Shown here in pieces: positions 1 through 8,306 of a stretch of DNA of 64,000 nt; within the stretch, counting starts at the first letter, position 1, and each line of letters starts with the position of its first letter. Location: NCBI RefSeq assembly GCF_030811115.1, contig NZ_JAUSQK010000001.1, positions 372,001-436,000 on the forward strand, written 5' to 3'. The notes below the pieces were generated by a model. The model did no database searches. It saw only the letters and a list, made by a program, of their open reading frames with translations, and was not told where the DNA came from. Origin of the DNA: Olsenella profusa DSM 13989. Lineage in GTDB: Bacteria; Actinomycetota; Coriobacteriia; Coriobacteriales; Atopobiaceae. A program made the position numbers and the translations under genes.

Positions 1-270
1 GGCGGACTCCTTGTGAATGGGAACCCGCTTATAATCGGCAACACGCTGCATGATGCCGTCCACGTCATCGGTTGGACCATTGAAAAGCGGTGCGATGATG
101 TCGAGGTCGGTCTGGAAGTCAAGCTTAATGAACTCGTTGCCGGCGATACGGCGGCCCACCGACTCGGCAGCATACGTCTTGCCCACACGACGGGCGCCTC
201 TGATGAGCAGGGGGCGTGCGTTGTGCTCCTGTATCCATTTCTCTATCGTAGACTCGATCTGCCTCTGCAT
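1..270 (-). CDS. AAA+ ATPase, DUF4143-type (5' part only)
   Basis: Reading leftward from the ATG at 270 gives 90 codons that run off the window edge. Residues 20-33 hold a Walker A loop (GARRVGKT) in the setting LLIRGARRVGKTYAAES, typical of the large family of ATPases that carry a C-terminal DUF4143 nuclease-like domain. A later stretch (FIKLDFQTDLDIIAPLF) also fits that family. The start is supported by an AAGGAGCGAC ribosome-binding site just upstream. Family members are common accessory genes of unclear role. The DUF4143 half is not in the window, so the full-length call is inference. Two near-identical palindromes lie immediately upstream and may control it. Confidence 0.8.
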   Translation of the reverse strand, partial: MQRQIESTIEKWIQEHNARPLLIRGARRVGKTYAAESVGRRIAGNEFIKLDFQTDLDIIAPLFNGPTDDVDGIMQRVADYKRVPIHKESA

Positions 271-288
271 GTGTCGCTCCTTTTCATA

Positions 289-345
289 TTTCATGTACTC
301 AGAGTACATGAAATTAATTATTTCGTGTACTCTGAGTACATGAAA
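289..345. promoter_or_regulatory. Twin 25-bp palindromic operators
   Basis: Two inverted repeats stand at 289-313 and 321-345. Each has 12-bp arms around a single central base: TTTCATGTACTC / GAGTACATGAAA, with one base change (CGTGTACTC) in the second. Centres are 32 bp apart, about three helical turns, in an AT-rich gap. They sit 19-75 bp upstream of the leftward ATPase start, where its promoter must lie, so they look like binding sites for a dimeric repressor acting cooperatively. Confidence 0.65.
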
Positions 346-447
346 TATGTTCATGGAGTGACGTTATGTTGGGGAGCGCGCACGTTTTGCCATAAGCTGC
401 ACTGAATGACGCGCGTTTGTGTACAGGAGGACCAGGAGGACGGACCG

Positions 448-2058
448 ATGGATGATGGAGGCCAACACATGAATGCGCCTTCTCGTCCCACCACCGCGTC
501 ACCGACGCCCGACGGTGCCCGTGAGGTGCTTGCCGAATGCTTTGGCTACCAGAGCTTCCGTCCCGGCCAGGAGGAGGTCATCTCTGTCGTGCTTGCCGGG
601 CGAGACGCCCTCGCCGTCATGCCCACGGGTGCCGGGAAGTCCGCATGCTACCAGGTACCGGCGGCGCTGCTGGGAAGGCAAGGCCTCACGATCGTAGTGA
701 GTCCGCTCATCTCGCTCATGGGGGACCAGGTGCGCGGCCTCAAGGAGGCGGGCATACGTGGCTCGTACCTCAACAGCACGCTCACACAGCGTCAGCAGGG
801 GGTTGTGATGGCGCGCGCCCTCGCCGGCTGGTACGATCTCATGTACGTGGCACCCGAGCGGCTTGCCGAGCCGCACTTCGCGGAGTTTGCCGCCCAGGCG
901 CACGTGCCGCTCGTCGCCGTGGACGAGGCGCACTGCATCTCCCAATGGGGACAGGACTTCCGTCCGGCGTACCGTCGCATCGCATCCTTTGTCGATCACC
1001 TGCCCAAGCACCCACCCGTGGTGGCACTGACGGCGACGGCGACCCAGCGCGTGCGCGACGACGTGGTGAGGCTCCTGGGACTGCGCGACCCACAGACGGT
1101 GGTCACGGGCTTCGACCGGCCCAACCTCACGCTGGCCTCCTTCGAGCTCACGCCCAGGCGACGCGAGGCCTTCGTCGTGGACTTCTGCCTCTCGCACCCC
1201 GACCAGTCGGGCATCGTCTATGCGCTCACGCGCAAGGCGGTGGACCGCCTCGCGGAGGCACTGCGCAGCGAGGGCGTCTCGGTTGTCTCGTACCACGCGG
1301 GATATGACGCCACCGACCGCACGGCCGCCCAGCGCGCCTTCGTGAGCGACGACGCGCGCGTGATGGTGGCCACGAATGCCTTTGGCATGGGCATCGACAA
1401 GTCTGACGTGCGCTTCGTGCTCAACTGTGGCATGCCGCAGACGCTTGAGGAGTACTACCAGGAGGCCGGCCGTGCCGGACGCGATGGCGAGCCCGCCACC
1501 TGCATGCTGCTGTGGTGCAGAAACGACATCCGCACCTGCCATTACTTCATCGACAACGCCGAGTTTGCGCCGGAACTTTCGGAGGAGGAATGCCACACGC
1601 TCACGAGGCATCGCGAGAGCCTCCTGGGAGCCATGATCGGCTACGCGACGAGCGACGGCTGCCTGCACCAGCGCGTGCTCACGTACTTTGGGCAAGCGGG
1701 ACAGGGCGATGTGGGCGCATGCGATGCCTGCAGCGTCTGCCTGGGACAGCGGGCGGCGGACTACGTGGGAGGGCACGCCCTGCGCGGCGCCATCGAGCGG
1801 CCGACCAAGCGCGCCAACCCCGGCGCGCTTGCCTCCGACGAGGACGAGGCCCTGTTCCAAAGGCTGCGCCGCCTGCGCAAGGAGCTTGCGGACGAGGCCG
1901 GCGTGCCTCCCTACGTGGTCTTCTCGGACGCCACGCTGCGCGGCATGGCCACCGCGCGCCCTCGCACCCGCGACGAGCTCCTGCAGGTATCGGGCGTGGG
2001 AAAGACCAAGCTCAGGCGCTATGGCGACGAGTTCCTCTCGGAGATTCGAAGCGCGTAG
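448..2058 (+). CDS. recQ: ATP-dependent DNA helicase RecQ
   Basis: A 3'-5' DNA helicase for recombination and fork repair. Visible motifs in order are the RecQ N-terminal QxxFRPGQ box, Walker A (MPTGAGKSACYQVP), Walker B/DEAH (VDEAHCISQWGQDFRP), motif III (ALTATAT), motif V/VI with QExGRAGRDG, and a zinc site made of DGC followed by CDACSVC, which supplies all four cysteines. An HRDC domain closes the protein (VSGVGKTKLRRYGDEF). The length of about 536 residues is somewhat short of E. coli RecQ (about 610). AGGAGGA at 434-440 supports the ATG at 448; a second ATG at 469, with its own GGAGG, is possible. The gene is monocistronic, with a hairpin-rich repeat downstream. Confidence 0.95.
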   Translation: MDDGGQHMNAPSRPTTASPTPDGAREVLAECFGYQSFRPGQEEVISVVLAGRDALAVMPTGAGKSACYQVPAALLGRQGLTIVVSPLISLMGDQVRGLKEAGIRGSYLNSTLTQRQQGVVMARALAGWYDLMYVAPERLAEPHFAEFAAQAHVPLVAVDEAHCISQWGQDFRPAYRRIASFVDHLPKHPPVVALTATATQRVRDDVVRLLGLRDPQTVVTGFDRPNLTLASFELTPRRREAFVVDFCLSHPDQSGIVYALTRKAVDRLAEALRSEGVSVVSYHAGYDATDRTAAQRAFVSDDARVMVATNAFGMGIDKSDVRFVLNCGMPQTLEEYYQEAGRAGRDGEPATCMLLWCRNDIRTCHYFIDNAEFAPELSEEECHTLTRHRESLLGAMIGYATSDGCLHQRVLTYFGQAGQGDVGACDACSVCLGQRAADYVGGHALRGAIERPTKRANPGALASDEDEALFQRLRRLRKELADEAGVPPYVVFSDATLRGMATARPRTRDELLQVSGVGKTKLRRYGDEFLSEIRSA

Positions 2059-2087
2059 GGTCCGGCACGGTGCTTTCAGGGGTCGAC

Positions 2088-2174
2088 ATGCCACGTTCGG
2101 ACGGCGTCCTGTTCGCCGTTGCCCTCACCCCCATCGTGTGGGGTGCCTTGTTGATTGTGCGAGGTCTCCTGTAG
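2088..2174 (+). CDS. Possible 28-residue hydrophobic peptide
   Basis: A short open frame starts at an ATG with AGGGG six bases upstream. It encodes 28 residues with one strongly hydrophobic stretch (VLFAVALTPIVWGALLIV) preceded by MPRSDG. Its form recalls single-pass membrane peptides or small toxins, but nothing identifies it and chance is a real alternative. It lies 29 bp after recQ and just before the 83-bp repeat. Confidence 0.2.
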   Translation: MPRSDGVLFAVALTPIVWGALLIVRGLL

Positions 2175-2177
2175 ACC

Positions 2178-2260
2178 GTGCGACCTTTTTCGGCTGATGT
2201 TGTCTCGCATGCGGACTTTAGTCAGCACGCGAGACATTTGGGGCGATAAAACCTAGCACG
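2178..2260. repeat. REP-like 83-bp palindromic repeat, copy 1
   Basis: This segment is about 80% identical, by eye, to the reverse complement of 19546-19628. Its core (about 2201-2236) is an imperfect palindrome: TGTCTCGC.TGC.GACT facing AGTC.GCA.GCGAGACA. The outer ends GTGCGA and TAGCAC are also near-complementary. It lies between the converging 3' ends of recQ and the dehydrogenase gene. Confidence 0.6.
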
Positions 2261-2350
2261 ATATAGGTGAGACCTCGCATAATCGCATGGGCCCTCACAC
2301 GACCAGGTGCACAACCGGCACACGGTCGCGCGAGCAATCCTCCTACGTGC

Positions 2351-3292
2351 CTACTTGCGGTAGTCATAGAAGCCCTTGCCCGCATTGACGCCCGTCTCGC
2401 CGGCGTCGATCTTCTCCTTGAGCAGGGCAGCGATCCTATGCTCGACGCTGTCGGGATCCTTGGAGGCCGGGCTCATGGCGGCAATGTTATAGGCGGTCGT
2501 GAGCCCCACGATGTCCAGGATGCGGAAGGGGCCGGCGGGTGCGCCGGTGCCCAAGGTCCACGCGAGGTCGATGTCCTCGGGCGTGCCCACGCCGTTGGCC
2601 CACAGGCCCTCCGCGGCGTTGAGGAAGGGGACGAGCATGGAGTTGAGGAGGTAGCCCGGCTGCTCCTTCAGGACGCGCAGAGGGATCATGCGGATGGCCG
2701 CGGCGAACTCGACGACCTGTTCGAAGTAGCGCTTGTCGGTGCCGGCATGACCCATGACCTCGCCGGTGGGGTTCTTCCAGATCTCGTTGGCAAAGTGCAG
2801 GGCCAGAAACTTCTCGGGACGACCGGTGGAGGCGGCGAAGCTGCTGGGCAGCAGCGTGGAGGAGTTGGTGACGATGACGGTCCTCTCGGGAATGTGCTTG
2901 GCCAGCTCCGTGTAGAAGGCGGTCTTGGCGTCGGGGGCCTCGGCGACAGCCTCGATCACGAGGTCGGCATCGCCAAATGCCTCGTCCCAGTCGGTGGTGA
3001 GCCTGAGGCTCCGGTAGGCAGCCTCGACGCGCTCCTTGCAGGCGTCGAGCGCCTCGGGCGTGACGTCCTCCCTGGCGATGAGACCGTAGGCATAGGCCGC
3101 AGGATCGGTCTTCATGGCCTCAAGCGTATCGAGATAGATCTGGTGCAGGCGGTCGACCTTTGGCTGGGCGCGGCCGATGGAGGCCTCGGTGCGCAGCCAG
3201 ATGGCGACGTTGAGGCCACAGTAGGCGGCCTGGAAGGCGATCTGGCTTCCCAGCACGCCACCCCCGGCGACGGTGATGTTCTTGAAGTCCAT
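2351..3292 (-). CDS. 3-hydroxyacyl-CoA dehydrogenase, NAD-binding
   Basis: A 313-residue oxidoreductase of the 3-hydroxyacyl/3-hydroxybutyryl-CoA dehydrogenase family, which interconverts a 3-hydroxyacyl-CoA and its 3-keto form with NAD(P)H. The N-terminus has the Rossmann motif VAGGGVLGSQIAFQAA. The expected catalytic-His region is LALHFANEIW, where the usual HFFNP is altered. The C-terminal all-helical domain follows (LNSMLVPFLNAAEGL, GAPAGPFRILDIVGL). The single-domain length fits HbdA-like proteins of butyrate-type metabolism, but no thiolase or crotonase lies nearby, so the exact substrate is unknown. A flavin reductase gene lies 53 bp upstream on the same strand and may be co-transcribed. 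Confidence 0.85.
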   Translation of the reverse strand: MDFKNITVAGGGVLGSQIAFQAAYCGLNVAIWLRTEASIGRAQPKVDRLHQIYLDTLEAMKTDPAAYAYGLIAREDVTPEALDACKERVEAAYRSLRLTTDWDEAFGDADLVIEAVAEAPDAKTAFYTELAKHIPERTVIVTNSSTLLPSSFAASTGRPEKFLALHFANEIWKNPTGEVMGHAGTDKRYFEQVVEFAAAIRMIPLRVLKEQPGYLLNSMLVPFLNAAEGLWANGVGTPEDIDLAWTLGTGAPAGPFRILDIVGLTTAYNIAAMSPASKDPDSVEHRIAALLKEKIDAGETGVNAGKGFYDYRK

Positions 3293-3345
3293 GGGATGCT
3301 CCTTCGTGTTGCACGCTGAATGGATGTGTGGTCTGCCCCCTGATG

Positions 3346-3900
3346 CTATGCGATAAACGCCAGGAAGTCACTCACCTGTCGCCGAACGCGGGCGCGCTGC
3401 CCGTCGTCCAGCTCCACGACGCCGGAGCCCCATGCCGCCGGGGCAAGCGAGAACCCCTCGCCCGTTGCCTCGGCGCCGCCCATGACGTCCGCACCCACAA
3501 ACGACAGCAGCGAGCTCAGCTGGGCGCGCATCTCGGCCGTCGCGGTGCGACCACCGATGCCGCTCAGGGTGACCTTCTTGTCCTTGATGACCGTGGCGGC
3601 ACTCCCCTGCCTCACGGGACGGCTCATCCAGTCGACGAAGTCCTTCACATAGCCGGGATAGCTGCAGTTGTACTGGGGCGAGACGATCCAGAGGCCATCG
3701 GCGCCCTCGATCACCTTGCGTGCGTCGGCAACCGCCTCGGGGGTCGGCCACTCGAGGTCCTGGCTCATGCGCGGCAGCTTCTGGGCATCGAGGTCAACGA
3801 TGTCTGCCCTCCCCGCGAGCTCGTCCTTGATTGCCGTCATGAGCTGGGCGTTGAACGAGCCCTGCCTGTTGGAGCCCAAGACGAATGCTATCTGCTTCAT
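3346..3900 (-). CDS. NADPH-dependent FMN reductase family protein
   Basis: A 184-residue flavodoxin-fold oxidoreductase. It shows the N-terminal phosphate-binding loop after the first strand (LGSNRQGSFNAQL) and the hallmark SPQYNCSYPGYVKDFVDW segment, which binds the flavin ring and forms the dimer. Family members (YieF/ChrR/AzoR-like) reduce FMN, quinones or chromate. The start ATG at 3900 follows a GGAGCGAC-type ribosome-binding site. It is followed by the dehydrogenase gene on the same strand, perhaps as a two-gene redox unit. The physiological substrate cannot be told. Confidence 0.88.
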   Translation of the reverse strand: MKQIAFVLGSNRQGSFNAQLMTAIKDELAGRADIVDLDAQKLPRMSQDLEWPTPEAVADARKVIEGADGLWIVSPQYNCSYPGYVKDFVDWMSRPVRQGSAATVIKDKKVTLSGIGGRTATAEMRAQLSSLLSFVGADVMGGAEATGEGFSLAPAAWGSGVVELDDGQRARVRRQVSDFLAFIA

Positions 3901-4330
3901 ATGTCGCTCCTGCTATAGCAATTTTCGGTCACGTCATTCCTACCCGTCGCGTCGTCGGCCATGTGGGGAAGGAAGCTTTTGAGACCGCACCACCACAGAT
4001 GCACCACGGGACATGGGCGTACGGGTCACCGACCGAGGGCCGATTGCCGGGGATGTCACCACATCCAGGCAGACAGCTTCCCCGCCGCACTGGCGACGGC
4101 GATGTCCTTCATCGCGGCTGCGACGGCATCGTCGGCAGTGGCACCGATGTGCCAGCGGGCGACCTGCACCACGACCTTATCGACAGTGGACACGGCCGCG
4201 GAGTTGGGCACGGCCCCAAGCATGCCGAGCGTTCTCCTACCACAAGCGGCACATGAACGTCATCTCCGTGGCGAGCGGCGCGCTGCGGACTCGAAGGAGG
4301 CCCCACCCGGCACGAGGCCCTCCCAAAGGG
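3901..4330. other. 430-bp intergenic stretch with one doubtful small ORF
   Basis: This lies between the flavin reductase start and the 3' end of the ABC fusion gene. The only coding-like signal is the minus-strand frame at 4056-4223. Promoters for the reductase must lie at its left side, but I see no clear -35/-10 pair. Confidence 0.4.
4056..4223 (-). CDS. Small unknown ORF or gene remnant (55 codons)
   Basis: An ATG at 4223, with AGGAG about 11 bases upstream, opens a 55-residue frame with good GC-rich codon bias. It includes VVVQVARWHIGATADDAV and AAMKDIAVASAAGKLSAWMW. The Ala/Val-rich pattern looks like the C-terminal part of a larger globular protein, so it may be a remnant of a deleted gene. 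I do not recognise the family. Confidence 0.25.
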   Translation of the reverse strand: MLGAVPNSAAVSTVDKVVVQVARWHIGATADDAVAAAMKDIAVASAAGKLSAWMW

Positions 4331-5773
4331 TCATTCTGCCGAGGACGGTCTCGGCCATTCCTCGCGCCGCGCAGGGCCAAGCCGCACTGGAGCCGCATGG
4401 AGTAGCTCCACGTCACCGGACACATGCGAGGCCACGAGCAGCGTGCGCCCGCCGAGGTGGCGCGTGACGAAGGCAGCCGCGGCCTCATGCGAGACAGCAT
4501 CGAGTGAGGAGAAGGGCTCGTCCAGCACGACGGCCGCGCCGGGATGCGCGAGCGCCCGTACCAGCTCTACCCGCCTGCGCTGCCCACCGGAAAGCTCCGC
4601 AACAGGCCTGCCCAGCGCATCCTCGGAGAGAAGCTCCGCCAGAAGCGCATGCGCCTCGCCCCCAGAGAGCGCCCCCGCCGAGCAGAGCAGCACGTTTTGC
4701 TCGGCGGTCATAGCCTCTACCAGCCGGGAATCCTGGAACTGCACGGAGAGCTCGCCCCAGCCCGGCGCCAGAACCCATCCAGAGAGCGGGGCGAGAAGCC
4801 CACACGCGGTCCGTATCAGCGTGGTCTTCCCTGCCCCGGACGGGTCGTCGAGCACCGCACGCGACCCAGGGGCCAGCACCAAATCGCAGGTAGCAACAGC
4901 GACATCGCCGTAGCCCAAGGTCACACCCTCGAGAGCAATCCCTGATGGCGCTGGCGCCGCGACCCTACGCCGCTCACCCGCAGCTCGCGGCACGCTGGTG
5001 CCAAGCGCCCAACAACCCGTAGAGCGAAGCCACGCGAGGAAGGCCCTCTCGCACGCCCACGAGAGCGCCACCACCACGATGGTCCACGCAAAGAGGTCGC
5101 CTGTCTCAAGCAGGAGCTTTGCCTGGTAGATGCGCTCACCCATGGAGCCGCGCGGGCTGCCGATGAGCTCGGCGGCAACGCCAGCCTTCCAGGCCATGCC
5201 ACAAGCGTTCCTGCACGTTGCCACAAGGTATGGGAGGAGCTGCTGCCACGTGTCTGCTAGGAAGCATCGCCAGCCAGGCACGCCCATCACGCGCAGAAGC
5301 TCGCCCAGGCCGGGGTCGGCCGCGCTGCGCCCCTCAAGCACGCTGAAATAGATTGCAGGGAACACGGCGAGAAAGACGGCAATGGCCGATACCCTCACCG
5401 AACCCACCCACATGAGCAGCAGCACAATCACGCAGACTATGGGCACGCTCTTGAGAAAGCCCACCGCCGGGGCGAGAAGTTCGGCTAGGGTGCGCCAACG
5501 GTGTGCGAGAAGGCCGAGCACCAGGCCCAGCACAAACGCCACGGCAAAGCCTGCGGCTATCCTCGCCAGCGAGAAGCCCACGGTGGACCAGAAACCGGCC
5601 GTGGGCATGAGCTCCACCAGCCGCACGAGAACTGCCATGGGGCCGGCAAGCAGCAGCTCGGAACCCACGGCCATGCTCGCCAGCTGCCACACCACGAGCC
5701 AGAACGCCACGGCACCCGCGCGGCGCAGCACGCCGTGCGGGGTCATGGGTGCATTGCTGCTCTCGCCTGCCAC
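4331..5773 (-). CDS. ABC transporter, fused permease and ATPase (SsuC-SsuB type)
   Basis: One 480-residue chain joins an inner-membrane permease (about residues 15-255, several hydrophobic segments) to an ATP-binding domain (about 285-480). The permease has the EAA-like loop of nitrate/sulfonate/taurine importers (ACGMAWKAGVAAELIG). The ATPase has Q-loop VQFQDSRL, signature LSGGQRRRVELVRAL, Walker B VVLDEPFSSLD and switch His in VASHVSGD. The Walker A loop reads DPSGAGKT: the usual first Gly is Asp (codon GAC). These parts are normally separate genes. The start is uncertain: GTG 5773, or ATG 5746. It lies 12 bp after the binding-protein gene, forming one import operon. The substrate is unknown. 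Confidence 0.85.
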   Translation of the reverse strand: MAGESSNAPMTPHGVLRRAGAVAFWLVVWQLASMAVGSELLLAGPMAVLVRLVELMPTAGFWSTVGFSLARIAAGFAVAFVLGLVLGLLAHRWRTLAELLAPAVGFLKSVPIVCVIVLLLMWVGSVRVSAIAVFLAVFPAIYFSVLEGRSAADPGLGELLRVMGVPGWRCFLADTWQQLLPYLVATCRNACGMAWKAGVAAELIGSPRGSMGERIYQAKLLLETGDLFAWTIVVVALSWACERAFLAWLRSTGCWALGTSVPRAAGERRRVAAPAPSGIALEGVTLGYGDVAVATCDLVLAPGSRAVLDDPSGAGKTTLIRTACGLLAPLSGWVLAPGWGELSVQFQDSRLVEAMTAEQNVLLCSAGALSGGEAHALLAELLSEDALGRPVAELSGGQRRRVELVRALAHPGAAVVLDEPFSSLDAVSHEAAAAFVTRHLGGRTLLVASHVSGDVELLHAAPVRLGPARREEWPRPSSAE

Positions 5774-5785
5774 GCCTACGTTGGG

Positions 5786-6856
5786 CTAGCTCACGTAGTA
5801 GAAGTCGTCGCCGGGGAGGGCACCACCCACCGAGGAGGCGTCGGCATCGTAGAGAACCTGCAGGTAGCCGGAGAGTGCGGAGCGCATCTCCTCCCCCGTG
5901 GCGCACACGATGTTGCACTTGGGGATGGCCTTCTCGGCGATGGCCTCGCTGGCCACGATGCCGGCCTTCACCACGAGCGGCGCCGCGGCGGCAGGGTCGC
6001 CGTTCACGGCAGCGACGGACTCTGCGTGACGCGAGAGGAAATCGGCAACGGCCGCGGGGTGCGCGTCCACAAACTCGGAGCGGGCGATGGTCACGCCCAT
6101 CACGAACTGGCTGCCTGAGCTGCCAGCGTAGCGGTCCCAGACGTCGGTGAGGCTCACGGGCGCGGAGAGCGAGGAGTCCTTGGCCAACGTGGCCGTGGTG
6201 AAGGGCTCGGGCAGGATGGCGACGGCGGTGGGATCGGCCTGGATGGCCGCGGCGCACTCGCTGTGCTCGCTCTTGAACTCGATGGTCACCTGATCCTTGA
6301 TGCCGGCCTGGCCGAGCAGGTAGTTAAGGGTGTACTCGGGGCTTGCGCCCTGGCCGGAGAGGTAGACGGTGTGGCCGGCGACGTCCTCGAACTGCTCGAC
6401 CGTGGCATCGCCGGTGACAACGGAAAGCACACCCAGCGTGTTGACGTCGATCACGCGCACGCCGCTCTGGGTCTTGTTGTAGAGGATGGAGGCCACGTTG
6501 GAGGGCACGAGGGCAATGTCCGTCTCACCCTGGATTACCAGCGGCAGAACCTGGTCAGCGGCGCCGGAGATGGTGTAGGAGTACGTGATGCCGGTCGAGT
6601 CCTCGGCGGGCTCGGTGGGGGTGTCCTCGGTGGGGACGCCGGAGGTGGCGTCCATCATCGAGACCAGGCCGATGGTGGTGGGACCCTTGAGCGACGCCAC
6701 GCGGACGGTCACGTCCTCGCTGGCGGCGGAGCTCGTGGCGGTGGCGTCGGTGGACTGCGTCTGGCTGGTTCCACAGGCGGCGAGCGCGAGGCCAGCGGTG
6801 ATGGAGCCAAACGTGGCAAGCGCCTGACGACGGGTGATGTTGCTGTTCCTGAGCAT
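5786..6856 (-). CDS. ABC transporter substrate-binding lipoprotein (NMT1/SsuA-like)
   Basis: A 356-residue solute receptor for the adjacent fused ABC transporter. The ATG at 6856 has GAGGAGA upstream. The N-terminus combines a twin-arginine pair (NITRRQALATFG) with a lipobox (LALAACG), so it should be exported and lipid-anchored at the Cys. The mature part has the two-lobe pattern of NMT1/THI5/SsuA receptors, with GAADQVLPLVIQGETDIAL in the first lobe and AAIQADPTAVAILPEPFTT in the second. Longer upstream in-frame extension exists but lacks a signal sequence. The ligand is not predictable; no thiamine riboswitch is visible upstream. Confidence 0.88.
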   Translation of the reverse strand: MLRNSNITRRQALATFGSITAGLALAACGTSQTQSTDATATSSAASEDVTVRVASLKGPTTIGLVSMMDATSGVPTEDTPTEPAEDSTGITYSYTISGAADQVLPLVIQGETDIALVPSNVASILYNKTQSGVRVIDVNTLGVLSVVTGDATVEQFEDVAGHTVYLSGQGASPEYTLNYLLGQAGIKDQVTIEFKSEHSECAAAIQADPTAVAILPEPFTTATLAKDSSLSAPVSLTDVWDRYAGSSGSQFVMGVTIARSEFVDAHPAAVADFLSRHAESVAAVNGDPAAAAPLVVKAGIVASEAIAEKAIPKCNIVCATGEEMRSALSGYLQVLYDADASSVGGALPGDDFYYVS

Positions 6857-7140
6857 GGCTTTCTCCTCACATGTTGTCGACGCTGCAAGATGCCGGCGCC
6901 TCTCGTCTGTGGTGTGGCCGCTGTCGCACGGCCGACTGAGGGCGCCCTCCGTCCGGCCGGCTTTGCGACCTTGCGTTGGGCCACCCATTCTAGCTGACAC
7001 GGCCGGCCTGCACGCGGACACGCCGACGCGCTCCTTCCCCTTCGGGGCCACAGGCGTCCCCGCAGGCCGCCGCATTTCCCGCAGGCGCCTCCAAGCGATC
7101 CTCCGCCGGCATGGCGCAGGGGCGCAACTCATCACAGCAC
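6857..7140. other. Intergenic region with possible leftward promoter
   Basis: Upstream of the binding-protein gene. On the minus strand a TAGAAT hexamer (6987-6992) could serve as a -10 box about 130 bp before the start, but no convincing -35 matches it. The right part borders the decayed rpiB-like gene, and its lost 5' end may have been here. Confidence 0.3.
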
Positions 7141-7503
7141 GCCTCTGCGGAGCGCTTCAACTACCCCATAGGCGGCTACAGGGTGGCACGGATGGTCGCC
7201 CCGGGCGGGGCGGACGGCGGCGCGCTCATCTGCGGCACCGACGTGGGTATCAGCCTCGCGGCCAACAAGGTGAGGGCATCCGTGCCGTGGTGCGCTCGGG
7301 GCCCTACCCCGCCCGCCTCAGCCGCCAGCACAGCGACACTGACGTCGTAGCCCTCGGCGCGCGCGACCGGCATGGAGATCGCAAGGGACATCGTCGACGC
7401 CTGGCTGGGCGCCACATACGAGGGCGGGTGCCACCAGGCGCGCATCGAGACGATCTCCGAGATCGAGGAGACCCAGCGTCTCAGGGTGGTCAATGGGGCC
7501 TAG
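7141..7503 (+). pseudogene. Decayed ribose/galactose-6-phosphate isomerase (RpiB/LacAB family)
   Basis: Three consecutive pieces in different frames match the RpiB family in order. First comes SAERFNYPIGGYRVARMVA with the active-site loop ALICGTDVGISLAANKV. Then, after a frameshift near 7270, comes GPYPARLSRQHSDTDVVALG. After another shift near 7350-7365 comes GMEIARDIVDAWLGATYEGG up to the TAG at 7503. The N-terminal third is missing. The family isomerises aldose/ketose phosphates. The third piece is closer to RpiB than to LacB. It sits beside a sugar-operon regulator, suggesting a lost gene of the galactitol/tagatose system. Confidence 0.85.
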
Positions 7504-7526
7504 AGGCGAATCCACATGTCTGATTC

Positions 7527-8306
7527 CTACTCCAACATCAGGCGCGTACCCGACCCTTTCAACGCTGCCGCAACCACGCCCTCGGGATCCACGTCCATGA
7601 CGACGGCATCGAAGTCCACAAGCCCCGCGAAGCGGATGAGGCCGCTCGCGCCCACCTTGCTGGCATCCATGAGGCAGTACCGCCTGTCGGCCGCCCCGAG
7701 CATCGCATGCTTCAGCTCCGCCATCGCCTGGTAGTCGGTCATGAGACCACGCCCCGGCACGAAGCTGCTCGGGCACACGAAGACCTTGTCCGCGTGCAGC
7801 TCGGCCAGCGCCGCCATGGCGAGGGGGCCGGTGGTGTAGCGGTGCGCCTTGCGCAGCATCCCGCCCAGCATCACCACGTCGCAGCTGGGCATGGCGCGAT
7901 CGATGTGCTCGGCGATGGTGAGGTCCGCCGTCACCACCGTGAGCCCCTCGCGCAGCGAGAGTGCGCGTACCAGCTCGAGGGTCGTGGTGCCCGAGTCCAC
8001 CAGGAGCGTGTCCCCGTCCCCCACGAGCCGGGCGGCGCGCGCCGCTATGACCTGCTTTGCCTTGGCGTTCACGTTCACGCGACGGTCCTGCACCGAGACC
8101 GTGAGCCTGCGCGAGAGCGACGCGGCGCCGCCATGCGTGCGCCGCAGCTTGCCGTCGCGCGCCAGGGCGTCGAGATCCGCCCGCGCCGTCACGCGCGACA
8201 CGCCAAACGCCTGCGCAAGCTGGTCGACGCGCACGGCGGACTCACGTTCCAGGAGCTCCAGGATCGCCCTCTGCCGCTCCAGCGCCCCAAGGTGCGTGAC
8301 TGCCAT
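7527..8306 (-). CDS. DeoR/GlpR-family transcriptional regulator
   Basis: A 259-residue sugar-responsive repressor. The N-terminal winged helix (residues 9-60) has RQRAILELLERESAVRVDQL and the recognition helix VSRVTARADLDAL. It is followed by the linker box LRRTHGGAAS and a DeoRC effector domain with DSGTTTLELVRAL, the usual phosphosugar-binding loop. The start ATG at 8306 has GGAAGGAC upstream. It is divergent from the class II aldolase gene, whose start is 287 bp away, and probably controls it in response to a phosphorylated sugar. Its 3' end meets the rpiB-like pseudogene. Confidence 0.9.
   Translation of the reverse strand: MAVTHLGALERQRAILELLERESAVRVDQLAQAFGVSRVTARADLDALARDGKLRRTHGGAASLSRRLTVSVQDRRVNVNAKAKQVIAARAARLVGDGDTLLVDSGTTTLELVRALSLREGLTVVTADLTIAEHIDRAMPSCDVVMLGGMLRKAHRYTTGPLAMAALAELHADKVFVCPSSFVPGRGLMTDYQAMAELKHAMLGAADRRYCLMDASKVGASGLIRFAGLVDFDAVVMDVDPEGVVAAALKGSGTRLMLE

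Noticed and set aside
6857-7140. Thiamine (TPP) riboswitch upstream of the NMT1-like binding protein
   Set aside because: No THI-box pattern could be found, so no thiamine role is claimed.
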